Shown one piece after another: positions 8,234-16,635 of a stretch of 64,000 nt of DNA. Numbering within the stretch: position 1 is the stretch's first letter; each line of letters starts with the position of its first letter. The position numbers and the translations under genes were made by a program. The stretch lies in assembly GCF_937981445.1 (NCBI RefSeq), contig NZ_CALJON010000044.1, positions 1-64,000 on the forward strand, written 5' to 3'. This DNA comes from an uncultured Veillonella sp. Its GTDB lineage: Bacteria; Bacillota; Negativicutes; Veillonellales; Veillonellaceae. The notes beneath the pieces were generated by a model. The model did not search any database, was not told where the DNA came from, and saw only the letters and a list, made by a program, of their open reading frames with translations.

Positions 8234-9352
8234 ATGACACAAGAGAAATTACGTGGCGGTTATACTACGGGCTCAAGTGCTACGGCTGGAATGAAGGCGG
8301 CTTTGTTGGCCCTTCTACAAGATGAATATGTAAGGCAGGTTAGGATACAAAATCCTCAAGGGCAGCAGATTGAAGTACCTGTGGAAGATGTGGAGATTCT
8401 GTCTAGTCAGGTGGCACGTGCTGTAGTCATCAAGGATGGCGGCGATGACCCAGATGTAACACATGGGACTCAAATTGTTACAACTGTGGAGCTTACCCCT
8501 ACAGGAGGCCTTCAATTTAAGGCTGGTACGGGCGTAGGTGTAGTGACGAAGCCAGGCCTTTCTTTAGCACCTGGTGAGCCGGCTATTAATCCTGGACCGC
8601 GAGCGATGATGAAGCTTGTGTATGATGAGTTTTCTACTCAACTCGGTACATCCTCACAAGGTCTTATTGTAACTGTCTCCGTGCCTGAAGGGCTTGAATT
8701 AGCTAAAAAGACCTTGAATGAAACGCTCGGTATTGAAGGAGGCATTTCCATTATAGGTACCACTGGAATTGTCAAACCTATGAGTGAAGAAGGGTTTAAA
8801 AATTCTTTAGTTCCTCAATTGCAGGTTATGAAGGCTCATGGATTTCATACCGCTGTTTTGGTGCCGGGGCGTATTGGCCGTGATTTAGGGGCAAAACAAC
8901 TAGGTATCGGTGAAGATCAAATGGCGGAAACCAGTAATTTTATTGGCTTCATGTTGGAACAATGTGTAGCCCAAGGCTTTAATGATATTTTGATTATTGG
9001 ACATATTGGTAAAATTGTAAAACTTGCATCTGGCAGTTTTCATACTCACAATCGCATGAGTGATGGGCGTATTGAAACATTAGTAGCCTATGCGGCTTTA
9101 GAGGGCGCTTCAAAGCAGGTGGCACAAGAAATTATGGATTGCGCCACCACGGAAGCGGTAATGCCTATTTTAGCAAGAGAGAATCTAACTGCGGTGTATC
9201 AACGCGTGGCTCAGCGGGCAGCCCTACGCTCTAAGCGCTATATTAAAGGCGAGGCAGATGTTGGAATTATAATTGCCAATTTAGATGGTACCATTTTAGC
9301 TCTAGATACTCATGCTAAAACTATAGTGGAACGAGAGGGGTGGCATATATAG
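8234..9352 (+). CDS. cbiD: Cobalt-precorrin-5B (C1)-methyltransferase CbiD
   Basis: 372 residues; the N-terminal LRGGYTTGSSATAGMKAALL is the CbiD signature, and the length matches the family. It adds the C1 methyl group from SAM to cobalt-precorrin-5B in the anaerobic (early cobalt) cobalamin pathway. First gene of a tightly packed plus-strand unit: its TAG shares one base with the likely GTG start of cbiE. The Shine-Dalgarno AAAGGAGGG is strong. The presence of CbiD, rather than the oxygen-dependent enzymes, fits an anaerobe. Confidence 0.95.
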   Translation: MTQEKLRGGYTTGSSATAGMKAALLALLQDEYVRQVRIQNPQGQQIEVPVEDVEILSSQVARAVVIKDGGDDPDVTHGTQIVTTVELTPTGGLQFKAGTGVGVVTKPGLSLAPGEPAINPGPRAMMKLVYDEFSTQLGTSSQGLIVTVSVPEGLELAKKTLNETLGIEGGISIIGTTGIVKPMSEEGFKNSLVPQLQVMKAHGFHTAVLVPGRIGRDLGAKQLGIGEDQMAETSNFIGFMLEQCVAQGFNDILIIGHIGKIVKLASGSFHTHNRMSDGRIETLVAYAALEGASKQVAQEIMDCATTEAVMPILARENLTAVYQRVAQRAALRSKRYIKGEADVGIIIANLDGTILALDTHAKTIVEREGWHI

Positions 9353-10191
9353 TGCAGCATATAGAACGATTTCAACAGAAGCCTAGGCAGGAAACTATAC
9401 AGGGGGCTATGCATGAATCTATAGAGGACCCTATGCATGAATCTATAAAGGATCCGATGCATGAATCTATGAAGAATTCTAGGCATGAACCTATGAAGGA
9501 CCCCATACAGGATTCCCTGTGTAATGATGCTGAGGATCTTAAAGATAAACATATTCTTTATGTTATTGGTATTGGTCCTGGTAATCCTGACTATGTGGTG
9601 CCTAAGGGGCTTCGCTTAATTGAAGCGGCTCCAGTACTTGTAGGAAGTGAGCGCGCGTTAGCTGATTTTGCTAAGCCTCATCAAAGAACGTTTTCTATTA
9701 CAGGCAAATTAAAAGAACTTATTACATGGCTCCAAGCACAATTAGCTACACAAGATGTGGTGGTATTGGTGAGTGGTGACACGGGCTACTATAGCTTACT
9801 ACCGTATTTGAAGAAGAATATTAAGGACTATCCTATTGAGGTGGTGCCTGGTATTAGTTCTATGACCTTTGCCTTTGCTAGACTCCGTGAAGTGTGGCAA
9901 GATGCTGATTTGTTGAGTTTTCATGGCCGTGTTCCGCCAGAAGACGCTTTACTCTATAAGCCTATGCGGAAATTAGGCTTTTTGACGGATAAAATACATA
10001 ATGGAGCAGCCATTGCGAAGATTCTAATGGACCATGGTTGGCCAAAGAACTGTCGCATTGTGGGCTGTGAGCGTTTAAGTTATGAAGATGAACACATTGA
10101 AGAATTTACCTTGCAAAGTATGAGTCAAAGTGAAGGATTTGAACATGCTGTTATCATTGCCTTTGCAGGTGATGAACAGGCTAATACTTAA
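9352..10191 (+). CDS. cbiE: Cobalt-precorrin-7 (C5)-methyltransferase CbiE with repeat-bearing N-terminal extension
   Basis: The catalytic tetrapyrrole-methylase domain starts about residue 68 with VIGIGPGN and ends near the C-terminus; it methylates C5 of the corrin ring with SAM. The start taken is GTG at 9352, overlapping the cbiD stop by one base, because the GAGAGGGG Shine-Dalgarno lies 11 bases before it; an in-frame GTG at 9340 would be too close. The first 66 or so residues are not part of the family: they hold four to five copies of an 8-residue repeat (MHESIKDP-like). In many bacteria CbiE and CbiT are fused; here they are separate, 190 bases apart, with a decayed copy of the cbiE 3' end between them. 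Confidence 0.92.
   Translation: MQHIERFQQKPRQETIQGAMHESIEDPMHESIKDPMHESMKNSRHEPMKDPIQDSLCNDAEDLKDKHILYVIGIGPGNPDYVVPKGLRLIEAAPVLVGSERALADFAKPHQRTFSITGKLKELITWLQAQLATQDVVVLVSGDTGYYSLLPYLKKNIKDYPIEVVPGISSMTFAFARLREVWQDADLLSFHGRVPPEDALLYKPMRKLGFLTDKIHNGAAIAKILMDHGWPKNCRIVGCERLSYEDEHIEEFTLQSMSQSEGFEHAVIIAFAGDEQANT
9406..9515 (+). repeat. 24-bp in-frame repeat in cbiE
   Basis: About four and a half copies of a 24-bp unit (consensus ATGCATGAATCTATAAAGGA plus CCT) encode the peptide repeat MHESIKDP in the N-terminal extension of CbiE. Copies differ by a few bases and keep the frame. Confidence 0.85.
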
Positions 10192-10241
10192 AGTGTTGAG
10201 TATGCCGTTATTATTGCCTGGGCGCATAATGAACAGGTTAG
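10141..10241 (+). repeat. Decayed 57-bp duplication of the cbiE 3' end
   Basis: Bases 10141-10183 (end of cbiE, peptide HAVIIAFAGDEQAN) and 10198-10241 (after the stop) are clearly related: both contain a GC-GTTAT-ATTGCCT block and a later ATGAACAGG block, 57 bases apart. The second copy lies outside the gene, so the 190-base cbiE-cbiT gap is partly made of duplicated, decaying coding sequence. Confidence 0.7.
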
Positions 10242-10382
10242 TCCTATATTATGTAAGACGCTATGATCGTCATCATACGGAATACATAGTGGAATCATGG
10301 CAATTAATATATAAAGTGGTGTGGTTACAATTATTTCATATGAAGGCAGATAAGTTATAAATAAAAGTGAGAAAGGATTTGT

Positions 10383-10958
10383 ATGGCTCATTTTTTTGGA
10401 ATTAAAGACGAAGAATTTATTCGTGCTGATGTGCCCATGACGAAGCGCGAGATTCGTATGGCAGTGTTAAATGAAGCACATATAAATGAAGATAGTATCG
10501 TGCTTGATGTGGGGGCTGGTACAGGCTCTATTTCCATTGAGGCTGCCTTGGCGGCACCGAAGGGGCATGTATATGCTATTGAGCGCTTTGCAAAAGGCGT
10601 GGCCCTTATAGAGCAAAATAAGGCGAAGTTTCACGTATCTAATTTGACCGTTATGGAAGCAAAAGCGCCTGATGGCATGAATCAACTTCCTATGCTAGAC
10701 GCCGTTATCATTGGCGGCAGTGCTGGTGGTATGACGGGAATTTTAGATGCCTTAGAAAATAAATTGAAACGCGGTGGACGTCTTATTGTTACCGCTGTGA
10801 CAATGGAGACGGGATATACTATCTTAAAAGAATTAAAAGAACGTCCCTATACGTATGAGGGCTATCAAATGAGCGTAAGTCGCTTTAAAAAAGCCGGTCC
10901 TTATCACATGATGGACCCTTTGAGCCCTATTTTTATTGTTGTAGCCGAAAAGAAATAG
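10383..10958 (+). CDS. cbiT: Cobalt-precorrin-6B C15-methyltransferase (decarboxylating) CbiT
   Basis: 191 residues with the Rossmann SAM-binding motif VLDVGAGTGSISIEAAL (about residues 40-56) and the family start FGIKDEEFIRADVPMTKREIR. It methylates C15 and removes the C12 acetate carboxyl group of the corrin ring, working with CbiE. GAGAAAGGA lies before the ATG. Cytoplasmic; fourth catalytic piece of the ring-building set in this unit. Confidence 0.94.
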   Translation: MAHFFGIKDEEFIRADVPMTKREIRMAVLNEAHINEDSIVLDVGAGTGSISIEAALAAPKGHVYAIERFAKGVALIEQNKAKFHVSNLTVMEAKAPDGMNQLPMLDAVIIGGSAGGMTGILDALENKLKRGGRLIVTAVTMETGYTILKELKERPYTYEGYQMSVSRFKKAGPYHMMDPLSPIFIVVAEKK

Positions 10959-10969
10959 GAGGTAATGAG

Positions 10970-11920
10970 ATGGAAAATTTATTGCAAGATGCAGTGAATA
11001 GCACACAAATCGCAGCATCTCAAACAGGGGTTAGTCAAAATGAAATGCCTCATGCTACAGCACATAATGGTACAGCATCGCAATCATCAGTCATTCAATC
11101 TATGGAAATAGATAATAGAAAAGACAATAGAAAAGACAATAGAAAAGATAATCCACAAAAGAGTTCAGTTTATTTTGTTGGTGCTGGTCCTGGCGACCCA
11201 GAACTTATTACGCGTAAAGGATATCGTCTAGTAAGTGAAGCTCAGATTGTTATTTATGCCGGGTCTTTAGTGAATCCTGCCATTTTAGAGGCTTGTTCAA
11301 AGGATTGTGCTATTTACAATAGTGCCACTATGAATTTAGACGAAGTCTTAGCAGTTATGAAAGAAGGCGCTGCGGAAGGTAAATTAATTGTGCGACTTCA
11401 TACGGGGGACCCTGCTATTTATGGGGCTATACAAGAGCAAATGGATGCCTTAGATGACCTAGGGATTACTTATGAAGTCGTGCCTGGGGTGAGCTCGTTC
11501 CTAGCTACAGCAGCGGCGTTAAAGCAAGAGTATACTTTGCCTAATGTATCGCAAACGGTGATTATTACGCGCATGGAAGGGCGTACGCCAATGCCACCTA
11601 AGGAGAAATTAGCACTTCTAGCTGCTCATGAAGCAACTATGTGTATTTTCTTAAGTGTACAAATGATGGATAAAGTGGTGGCGGAATTACTGAGCGGTGG
11701 TTATAAACCGACTACGCCAGTAGCTATTGTGGTGAAGGCGTCTTGGCCAGATCAACGCATCATTCGTGGCACCTTAGATACAATTTGTGACCTCGTAGCT
11801 AAGGAGGGCGTCCTTCGCCAAGCAATGATAGTCGTAAGTCATGTATTAGACAGTGATTATGAACTGTCTAAATTATATGATAAAGGTTTTAGTCATATGT
11901 ATCGTAGTGCTAAGAAATAA
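10970..11920 (+). CDS. cbiF: Cobalt-precorrin-4 C11-methyltransferase CbiF with N-terminal extension
   Basis: Tetrapyrrole methylase domain from about residue 66 (YFVGAGPGDPELITRKG) with the CbiF/CobM-typical VIYAGSLVNPAIL and LHTGDPAIYGAI blocks. It places the C11 methyl group using SAM. The first 65 or so residues are extra: Gln/Ser-rich, then three copies of NRKD encoded by 12-bp repeats at 11114-11152. The start has GGAGG six bases upstream, so the extension is probably translated. Located 11 bases after cbiT. Confidence 0.94.
   Translation: MENLLQDAVNSTQIAASQTGVSQNEMPHATAHNGTASQSSVIQSMEIDNRKDNRKDNRKDNPQKSSVYFVGAGPGDPELITRKGYRLVSEAQIVIYAGSLVNPAILEACSKDCAIYNSATMNLDEVLAVMKEGAAEGKLIVRLHTGDPAIYGAIQEQMDALDDLGITYEVVPGVSSFLATAAALKQEYTLPNVSQTVIITRMEGRTPMPPKEKLALLAAHEATMCIFLSVQMMDKVVAELLSGGYKPTTPVAIVVKASWPDQRIIRGTLDTICDLVAKEGVLRQAMIVVSHVLDSDYELSKLYDKGFSHMYRSAKK
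11114..11152 (+). repeat. 12-bp in-frame repeat in cbiF
   Basis: Three exact or near-exact copies of AATAGAAAAGAC encode the peptide (NRKD)3 in the N-terminal extension of CbiF. Confidence 0.85.
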
Positions 11921-11960
11921 AAGGCATTCAAAATACTAAGCAGCACATGGGAGGTGTCCT

Positions 11961-13301
11961 ATGAAAATAGCAATTATATCTGTCACAACGGGAGGCGCTG
12001 AATTAGGGCAACGCATTTGTCTTGCCTTAAAGGATAAAGCGGAAACCTTACATGGGAGTGCACAGATTTATGTATATGAAAAAGAAGGGCGAGAAAGTGA
12101 AGCATTTCGCCTAGAATCTGTAGGCTCCCAACAACAAACTGTAGACGGAGGGATCCAGAGTATAGAGCTTTCGCAGCACGGAGGAGACTTTCCTCAACAA
12201 ACTGTGGATTCCCCACAACAAGGTGTGGACTCTGTGCAACAAGCTGTAGACGGAGGGCCGCAGTGGGTAGATTTCAAGTACGGGGGAGATTCCCTGCAAC
12301 AGGTTGTTGGTGTTAAGACATATTCTAAAGTCTTTCAAAGTTTGAAAGACCTTATACCTGAGCTCATGGCAGAGTATGAGGTGTTGCTTTTCATTATGGC
12401 TACTGGTATTGTGGTACGCATGATTGCGCCCTATATTAAACATAAGTCGGTGGATCCTGCTGTGGTGTCCATGGACGAGCAAGGCCAGTTTGCCATTAGC
12501 CTCTTATCGGGGCATTTGGGGGGCGCTAATGAGTGGGCCCACATATTTGCTCATGCAAGCGGCGCCACGCCGGTGATTACAACAGCAACAGATGTAAAGG
12601 GCTTGTCTGCTCCTGATGTATTGGCGAGAAAACTTAATTTTGAAGTTGATAATTTTACTATATTAAAACATATCAATGCGGCCATTGTGGCCAATGAGCC
12701 GGTTTCATATTATTTAGATGATACCTTATATTTTGCTCCATATTATAAATCAGTAGCACAGCATATGGGGATTTCAGTACAGACTTTTAATCCCTATACG
12801 GTGGCAGGGCAATCCTTGTGCCAAGCTGGAAATGAGGCACAAAAGCGCGTGATCATTACGGACTTAAATTTACCAATAGATGAAACTACCTTATACTTGC
12901 GGCCTAAAACGATTACTTTAGGAATAGGTTGTCGGCGGGGCACGTCTAGGAATGCCATTAAAGCAGCCATTGAAGAGGCCTTAGCTCTTGTAGGGCGCAG
13001 TGCAAAAAGTGTTATGAGTGTAGGTTCAGTAACTGTAAAAGCAGATGAAGTGGGTTTACTAGAAGCCGTGAAGGATTGTAATTGGTCCATTCATTTTCAT
13101 ACCCCAGCTGCTATAGAAGAAGTAGTTCAGGCTCAAGGCCTAGAAGAATCAAAATTTGTTAAAGAAACGATAGGAGTAGGCAACGTATGCGAGACAACAG
13201 CATTATTAGAAGCGAAGAGTCAAACATTATTACTAAAGAAAACCAAGTATCAGGGCATCACCATAGCCATTGCACAGGTGCAATCAAGGTCATTGGCATA
13301 G
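11961..13301 (+). CDS. cbiG: Cobalt-precorrin-5A hydrolase CbiG with internal repeat insert
   Basis: 446 residues. The core (ATGIVVRMIAPYIKHKSVDPAVV, then LSGHLGGANEWA, about residues 145-190) opens the delta-lactone of cobalt-precorrin-5A and releases acetaldehyde; the C-terminal domain starts with LGIGCRRGTS (about 310). Between residues 55 and 118 lies a Gln/Val/Asp-rich insert with repeats such as QQTVDSPQQGVDS, absent from ordinary CbiG and explaining the extra length. GGGAGGTG precedes the ATG. The last 115 bases overlap cbiH in another frame, yet the C-terminal GNVCETTALL-like block is still recognisably CbiG, so both frames appear to be used. Confidence 0.93.
   Translation: MKIAIISVTTGGAELGQRICLALKDKAETLHGSAQIYVYEKEGRESEAFRLESVGSQQQTVDGGIQSIELSQHGGDFPQQTVDSPQQGVDSVQQAVDGGPQWVDFKYGGDSLQQVVGVKTYSKVFQSLKDLIPELMAEYEVLLFIMATGIVVRMIAPYIKHKSVDPAVVSMDEQGQFAISLLSGHLGGANEWAHIFAHASGATPVITTATDVKGLSAPDVLARKLNFEVDNFTILKHINAAIVANEPVSYYLDDTLYFAPYYKSVAQHMGISVQTFNPYTVAGQSLCQAGNEAQKRVIITDLNLPIDETTLYLRPKTITLGIGCRRGTSRNAIKAAIEEALALVGRSAKSVMSVGSVTVKADEVGLLEAVKDCNWSIHFHTPAAIEEVVQAQGLEESKFVKETIGVGNVCETTALLEAKSQTLLLKKTKYQGITIAIAQVQSRSLA
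12120..12310 (+). repeat. Imperfect in-frame repeats in cbiG
   Basis: Several diverged units containing CAACAAACTGTAGAC-like sequence, most spaced 24 bp apart, encode QQxVDS/G motifs in the insert of CbiG. Confidence 0.7.
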
Positions 13302-14011
13302 GCCCTGGCAATGCGGAATTTATGACCCCTCAAGCTAGAGAAGCTATTTTAGCTGCTGATCGTGTAGTGGGCTATTTAACCTATTTAGATCTTATTAAAG
13401 ATCTCATTAAAGATAAGGAAACAGTGGGTACCGCTATGATGCAGGAAGTGGATCGCTGTCAGCAAGCTGTCGATTTGGCGAAGGCTGGTCATCAGGTGGT
13501 GGTTGTATCTAGTGGTGATTCTGGTATTTATGGTATGGCGGGCCTAGTTATGGAACTTGCTAATAAAGTAGCAGCTGAAGAGCGGCCATCCGTAGATATT
13601 ATTCCAGGGCTTAGCGCTGTCAATGTAGCGGCTGCTGTTTTAGGGGCGCCGCTTATGCATGATTTTGCAGTTATCTCCTTAAGTGACTTAATGACGCCTT
13701 GGGATTTAATAAAAAAACGGGCTGCCCTAAGTGCTGAAGGGGATATGGTAATTGCCCTATACAATCCGAGAAGTAAAAAGCGCATTACCCATCTCGATGA
13801 AGTGCGCGATATTGTGCTTCGTTTTAGAGCCCCTAAAACGCCGGTAGGTATCGTACAAAAAGCAGGCCGCGCTGGGGAGCATATGGTGATTTCTGATTTA
13901 GAACATTTTACAAAAGAAGAAGTGGATATGCAGACTTTAGTTATTATTGGCAATAGTCAAACCTATGTAGAAAATGGCCGTATGATTACGCCAAGGGGCT
14001 ATAAATTATGA
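13187..14011 (+). CDS. cbiH: Cobalt-precorrin-3B C17-methyltransferase CbiH
   Basis: Methylase domain from about residue 32 (IKVIGIGPGNAEFMTPQAREAI) with the CbiH/CobJ blocks VVGYLTYLDLI and SSGDSGIYGMAG; it methylates C17 and contracts the ring. ATG at 13187 is the only ATG, GTG or TTG upstream of the domain in this frame and has AGGAG nine bases before it, so the gene starts inside cbiG and overlaps it by 115 bases. The overlapped stretch encodes a His-rich leader (GHHHSHC). Ends in a 4-base overlap (ATGA) with cbiJ. Confidence 0.93.
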   Translation: MRDNSIIRSEESNIITKENQVSGHHHSHCTGAIKVIGIGPGNAEFMTPQAREAILAADRVVGYLTYLDLIKDLIKDKETVGTAMMQEVDRCQQAVDLAKAGHQVVVVSSGDSGIYGMAGLVMELANKVAAEERPSVDIIPGLSAVNVAAAVLGAPLMHDFAVISLSDLMTPWDLIKKRAALSAEGDMVIALYNPRSKKRITHLDEVRDIVLRFRAPKTPVGIVQKAGRAGEHMVISDLEHFTKEEVDMQTLVIIGNSQTYVENGRMITPRGYKL

Positions 14012-14805
14012 TTTGGGTTATTGCTGGTACTTTGGATGGACGCACCTTAGCGGTGGATGTTCAAAAGCATACAAAGGAGCCTGTATTAGTATCCGTAGTG
14101 AGCCAATATGGCGCCCAATTAGCTGCTCATGAAGGCATAGAGGTTCATACAGGGCGGCTCGATAAGGATGCTATGAAAGCGTTAATAGTGAATAAATCCA
14201 TACGCTTACTTATGGATGCGAGCCATCCCTATGCAGCTGTGGTTACAGCTACAGCGCGAGAGGCGGCGGATGAATTAGGCATTCCTTTTGTTCGTTTTGA
14301 ACGGCAGGAGATTCCCTTGCCAGCTTATGATAAATTGCATCATGTAGGTAATGAACAAGACGCCGCTACTTTAGCCGGCCAGTTAGGGGCACGTATTTAT
14401 TTAACCACGGGAAGCAAGACTATGCATGTGTTTGCTTCATCTCCGGCTTTAGCAGATAAAGACGTGTGGACCCGCGTATTACCTACCGCTGAAGTGTTGC
14501 AAATGATGGAAGACTTAGGGGTTTCACCAAAGCGCATTATTGGCATGCAAGGACCTTTTTCGTATGATATGAACCGCATTATGTTCAAGGACACAAAGGC
14601 GGATGTAGTGGTAATGAAAAATTCAGGCTTAGTCGGTGGTTCTGATACGAAACTACAGGCGGCTATGGATTTAGGCTTACATATTATTGTCATTGTTCGA
14701 CCCCAACCAGCAAAAGGGGCAAAAACCATTACTACAGCAAGTGAATTTTACACTTTATGGGAGGATATGAAGGATGGACTATATAAAAAATCCAAAGGCA
14801 ATTGA
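14008..14805 (+). CDS. cbiJ: Cobalt-precorrin-6A reductase CbiJ
   Basis: 265 residues, beginning with IWVIAGTLDGRTLA, the start typical of CobK/CbiJ, which reduces the corrin macrocycle with a nicotinamide cofactor. GMQGPFSYDMN and the final VIVRPQPAKG block are family features. Translationally coupled: start overlaps the cbiH stop by four bases, and its own 3' end overlaps cbiC by 32 bases. Length is normal, without repeats. Confidence 0.92.
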   Translation: MIWVIAGTLDGRTLAVDVQKHTKEPVLVSVVSQYGAQLAAHEGIEVHTGRLDKDAMKALIVNKSIRLLMDASHPYAAVVTATAREAADELGIPFVRFERQEIPLPAYDKLHHVGNEQDAATLAGQLGARIYLTTGSKTMHVFASSPALADKDVWTRVLPTAEVLQMMEDLGVSPKRIIGMQGPFSYDMNRIMFKDTKADVVVMKNSGLVGGSDTKLQAAMDLGLHIIVIVRPQPAKGAKTITTASEFYTLWEDMKDGLYKKSKGN

Positions 14806-15439
14806 AGATAAAAGTATGGAATTAATTTATCCTTATGTGAAGGATTTACATTTGACAGACGATGAAATTTGCGTTTACTCCCGTACCATTCATGCGTCTG
14901 GTGATGTAGAATATGCCCAATTAGTACGCACTAGTCCTGATGCGGTGGCTAAAGGGATTGCTGCTATTGAACAAGGTGCCCATGTATACTGTGATGTAGA
15001 AATGGTCCGCACGGGCATTAATAAAGCTGCATTAGCACTACGAGGCAGTGAAGCGCATTGTTTGATTAAGGATGAACAGGTAGCCCAATTAGCTAAAGAA
15101 TTAGGTGTGACGCGTTCTATTGCGGCTATGCGCACATTCGGCAAAGCCTTGGAAGGACAAATTGTAGCTATTGGTAATGCACCAACGGCTTTATATGAAG
15201 TATTGCGACTTGCCTTAGAAGAAGGGGTAAAGCCGGCGCTTATTATCGGTATTCCTGTAGGCTTTGTAGGTGCTGCAGAATCGAAAGACTATTTAATGGA
15301 GGTTTCACCAGTTCCTTATATTACGGTAAAAGGTAATAAAGGCGGCAGCTCCATTGCCGCCTCAGTTGTGAATGCCTTGTTATACACAGGGGTGCAACGG
15401 GATGGTATGCTCTTTGTAAAGGGGAAGGATGAGAAGTAA
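14774..15439 (+). CDS. cbiC: Cobalt-precorrin-8 methylmutase CbiC
   Basis: 221 residues with family blocks VYSRTIHASGDVEYAQLV (which includes the catalytic His for the methyl shift from C11 to C12), IGNAPTALYEVLRL and GIPVGFVGAAESK. It makes hydrogenobyrinic/cobyrinic acid. The ATG at 14774 follows GGGAGG by about eight bases and lies within the end of cbiJ. The stop overlaps the next gene as TAATG. Confidence 0.94.
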   Translation: MDYIKNPKAIEDKSMELIYPYVKDLHLTDDEICVYSRTIHASGDVEYAQLVRTSPDAVAKGIAAIEQGAHVYCDVEMVRTGINKAALALRGSEAHCLIKDEQVAQLAKELGVTRSIAAMRTFGKALEGQIVAIGNAPTALYEVLRLALEEGVKPALIIGIPVGFVGAAESKDYLMEVSPVPYITVKGNKGGSSIAASVVNALLYTGVQRDGMLFVKGKDEK

Positions 15440-16635
15440 TGACTTCGTCGTCAAATCGGAGTGGCCGTGGAGAGGGTCCTGGTCAAGTTAATACGCAAAA
15501 CGTAGCCGATAACCAAATGACAAGCAATAACCAAAAGGCACCTAATAACCAAATGGTACTCAATAACCAAAAAATACCTAATTACCAAAAAGCACCCAAT
15601 AATCAAAACGAACCTAATAGTCAAAACGGAGTCAATAACCAAAAGGCAGCGAATCAACGTAAGGTGAAGCGGCTCTCCTGGGTTCTATTCTTTCTTGCGT
15701 TAGCTATTTTGAGCTCTATTGTGTCTTTAATTTATGGAGCAGCTGATATTAGTTTGAGTAAAATTTGGCATACTCTATGGAGCTCGCAATTAATAGATAC
15801 TGAAGATATGGTTATTTGGAATATTCGTTTGCCACGAAATATTGTAGCTGCTTTAGTAGGGGCCAATTTAGCAGTTGCAGGGGCCATTTTACAGGCGGTG
15901 ATGAAAAACCCTTTGGCGGACCCGCAAATTGTAGGCGTTTCCTCAGGGGCTGGATTAGCAGGTGTCATAGTGTTTATTTTATTTCCTAGCTGGGAATATT
16001 TAGTGCCTGCTGTGGCCTTTATAGGTGCTTTAGGGGCGGCTCTCATGGTGTATGCGCTGGCCTGGAAAAATGGCATTCGACCTACTCGAATCATTTTAGC
16101 TGGTGTAGCAGTGGCGGCCTTTTTAGGCTCCGGCATTTCGGCTTTGTTGGTTTTTTATGGTGATCGCGTGCAAGGGGCCTTGCTTTGGATGGTAGGGGGC
16201 TTTTCGGCTCGCAGTTGGCCCCATGTATACATGCTCTTACCTTACACAATAGGGGGCTTGCTTTTAGCCTTCTTAGGTTCTAAGCGATTAACGATTCTAA
16301 GTCTAGGTGATGAAACGGCTAAGGGCTTGGGGCTTCCAGTAGAACAAACTCGCTTTACTATGACTGCTATTGCCGCTTTGCTAGCAGCTAGCGCTGTTAG
16401 TGTGGCCGGTTTAGTTGGCTTTGTGGGGCTGGTGATTCCTCATGTGGCCCGTATGATTATAGGCAATGATTATGTATTTTTATTGCCTGGGTCAGCCTTC
16501 TTAGGTGCTACTGTGCTCGTAGTTTGTGATACATTAGGACGCGTTGCATTTTCGCCCCTTGAAATCCCCGTGGGCATTATTATGGCTTTCTTGGGAGCGC
16601 CCTTTTTCCTCTATCTGTTAAGGAGGGATGCGTAA
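15439..16635 (+). CDS. FecCD/BtuC-type ABC transporter permease with repeat extension
   Basis: Residues from about 75 on form the usual permease of iron-chelate/cobalamin importers, with about ten membrane segments and motifs NIRLPRNIVAALVGANLAVAG, NPLADPQIVGVSSGAGL and GLVGFVGLVIPHVARM. The N-terminal 75 residues are extra and cytoplasmic: eight copies of a hexapeptide (NNQKAP-like). Its place after cbiC, before an ATPase gene and near a binding lipoprotein supports corrinoid or cobalt-chelate import (inference; ferric-siderophore import is the alternative). Start codon overlaps the cbiC stop. Confidence 0.88.
   Translation: MTSSSNRSGRGEGPGQVNTQNVADNQMTSNNQKAPNNQMVLNNQKIPNYQKAPNNQNEPNSQNGVNNQKAANQRKVKRLSWVLFFLALAILSSIVSLIYGAADISLSKIWHTLWSSQLIDTEDMVIWNIRLPRNIVAALVGANLAVAGAILQAVMKNPLADPQIVGVSSGAGLAGVIVFILFPSWEYLVPAVAFIGALGAALMVYALAWKNGIRPTRIILAGVAVAAFLGSGISALLVFYGDRVQGALLWMVGGFSARSWPHVYMLLPYTIGGLLLAFLGSKRLTILSLGDETAKGLGLPVEQTRFTMTAIAALLAASAVSVAGLVGFVGLVIPHVARMIIGNDYVFLLPGSAFLGATVLVVCDTLGRVAFSPLEIPVGIIMAFLGAPFFLYLLRRDA
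15508..15651 (+). repeat. 18-bp in-frame repeat, eight copies
   Basis: Eight successive 18-bp units (consensus AATAACCAAAAGGCACCT) encode the hexapeptide NNQKAP and variants (NNQMVL, NYQKAP, NNQNEP) at the N-terminus of the permease. It is the longest repeat array of the window. Confidence 0.9.

Noticed and set aside
9340..9552. Long minus-strand frame across the cbiE repeats
   Set aside because: It arises from the 24-bp repeat having no stop in that frame; no ribosome site and no family resemblance. The plus frame leads directly into CbiE.
10188..10391. Small open frames on both strands in the cbiE-cbiT gap
   Set aside because: The region is explained by a decayed duplication of the cbiE 3' end; no ribosome sites and no recognisable product.
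12120..12310. Phase-variable switch in cbiG
   Set aside because: Spacing of the repeat units is mostly a multiple of three, so copy changes would alter length but not switch the frame on or off.
15508..15651. Regularly spaced repeat units that could suggest a CRISPR array
   Set aside because: Units are 18 bp with no spacers, lie in frame inside a permease gene and encode a hexapeptide repeat. No cas genes are present in the window.
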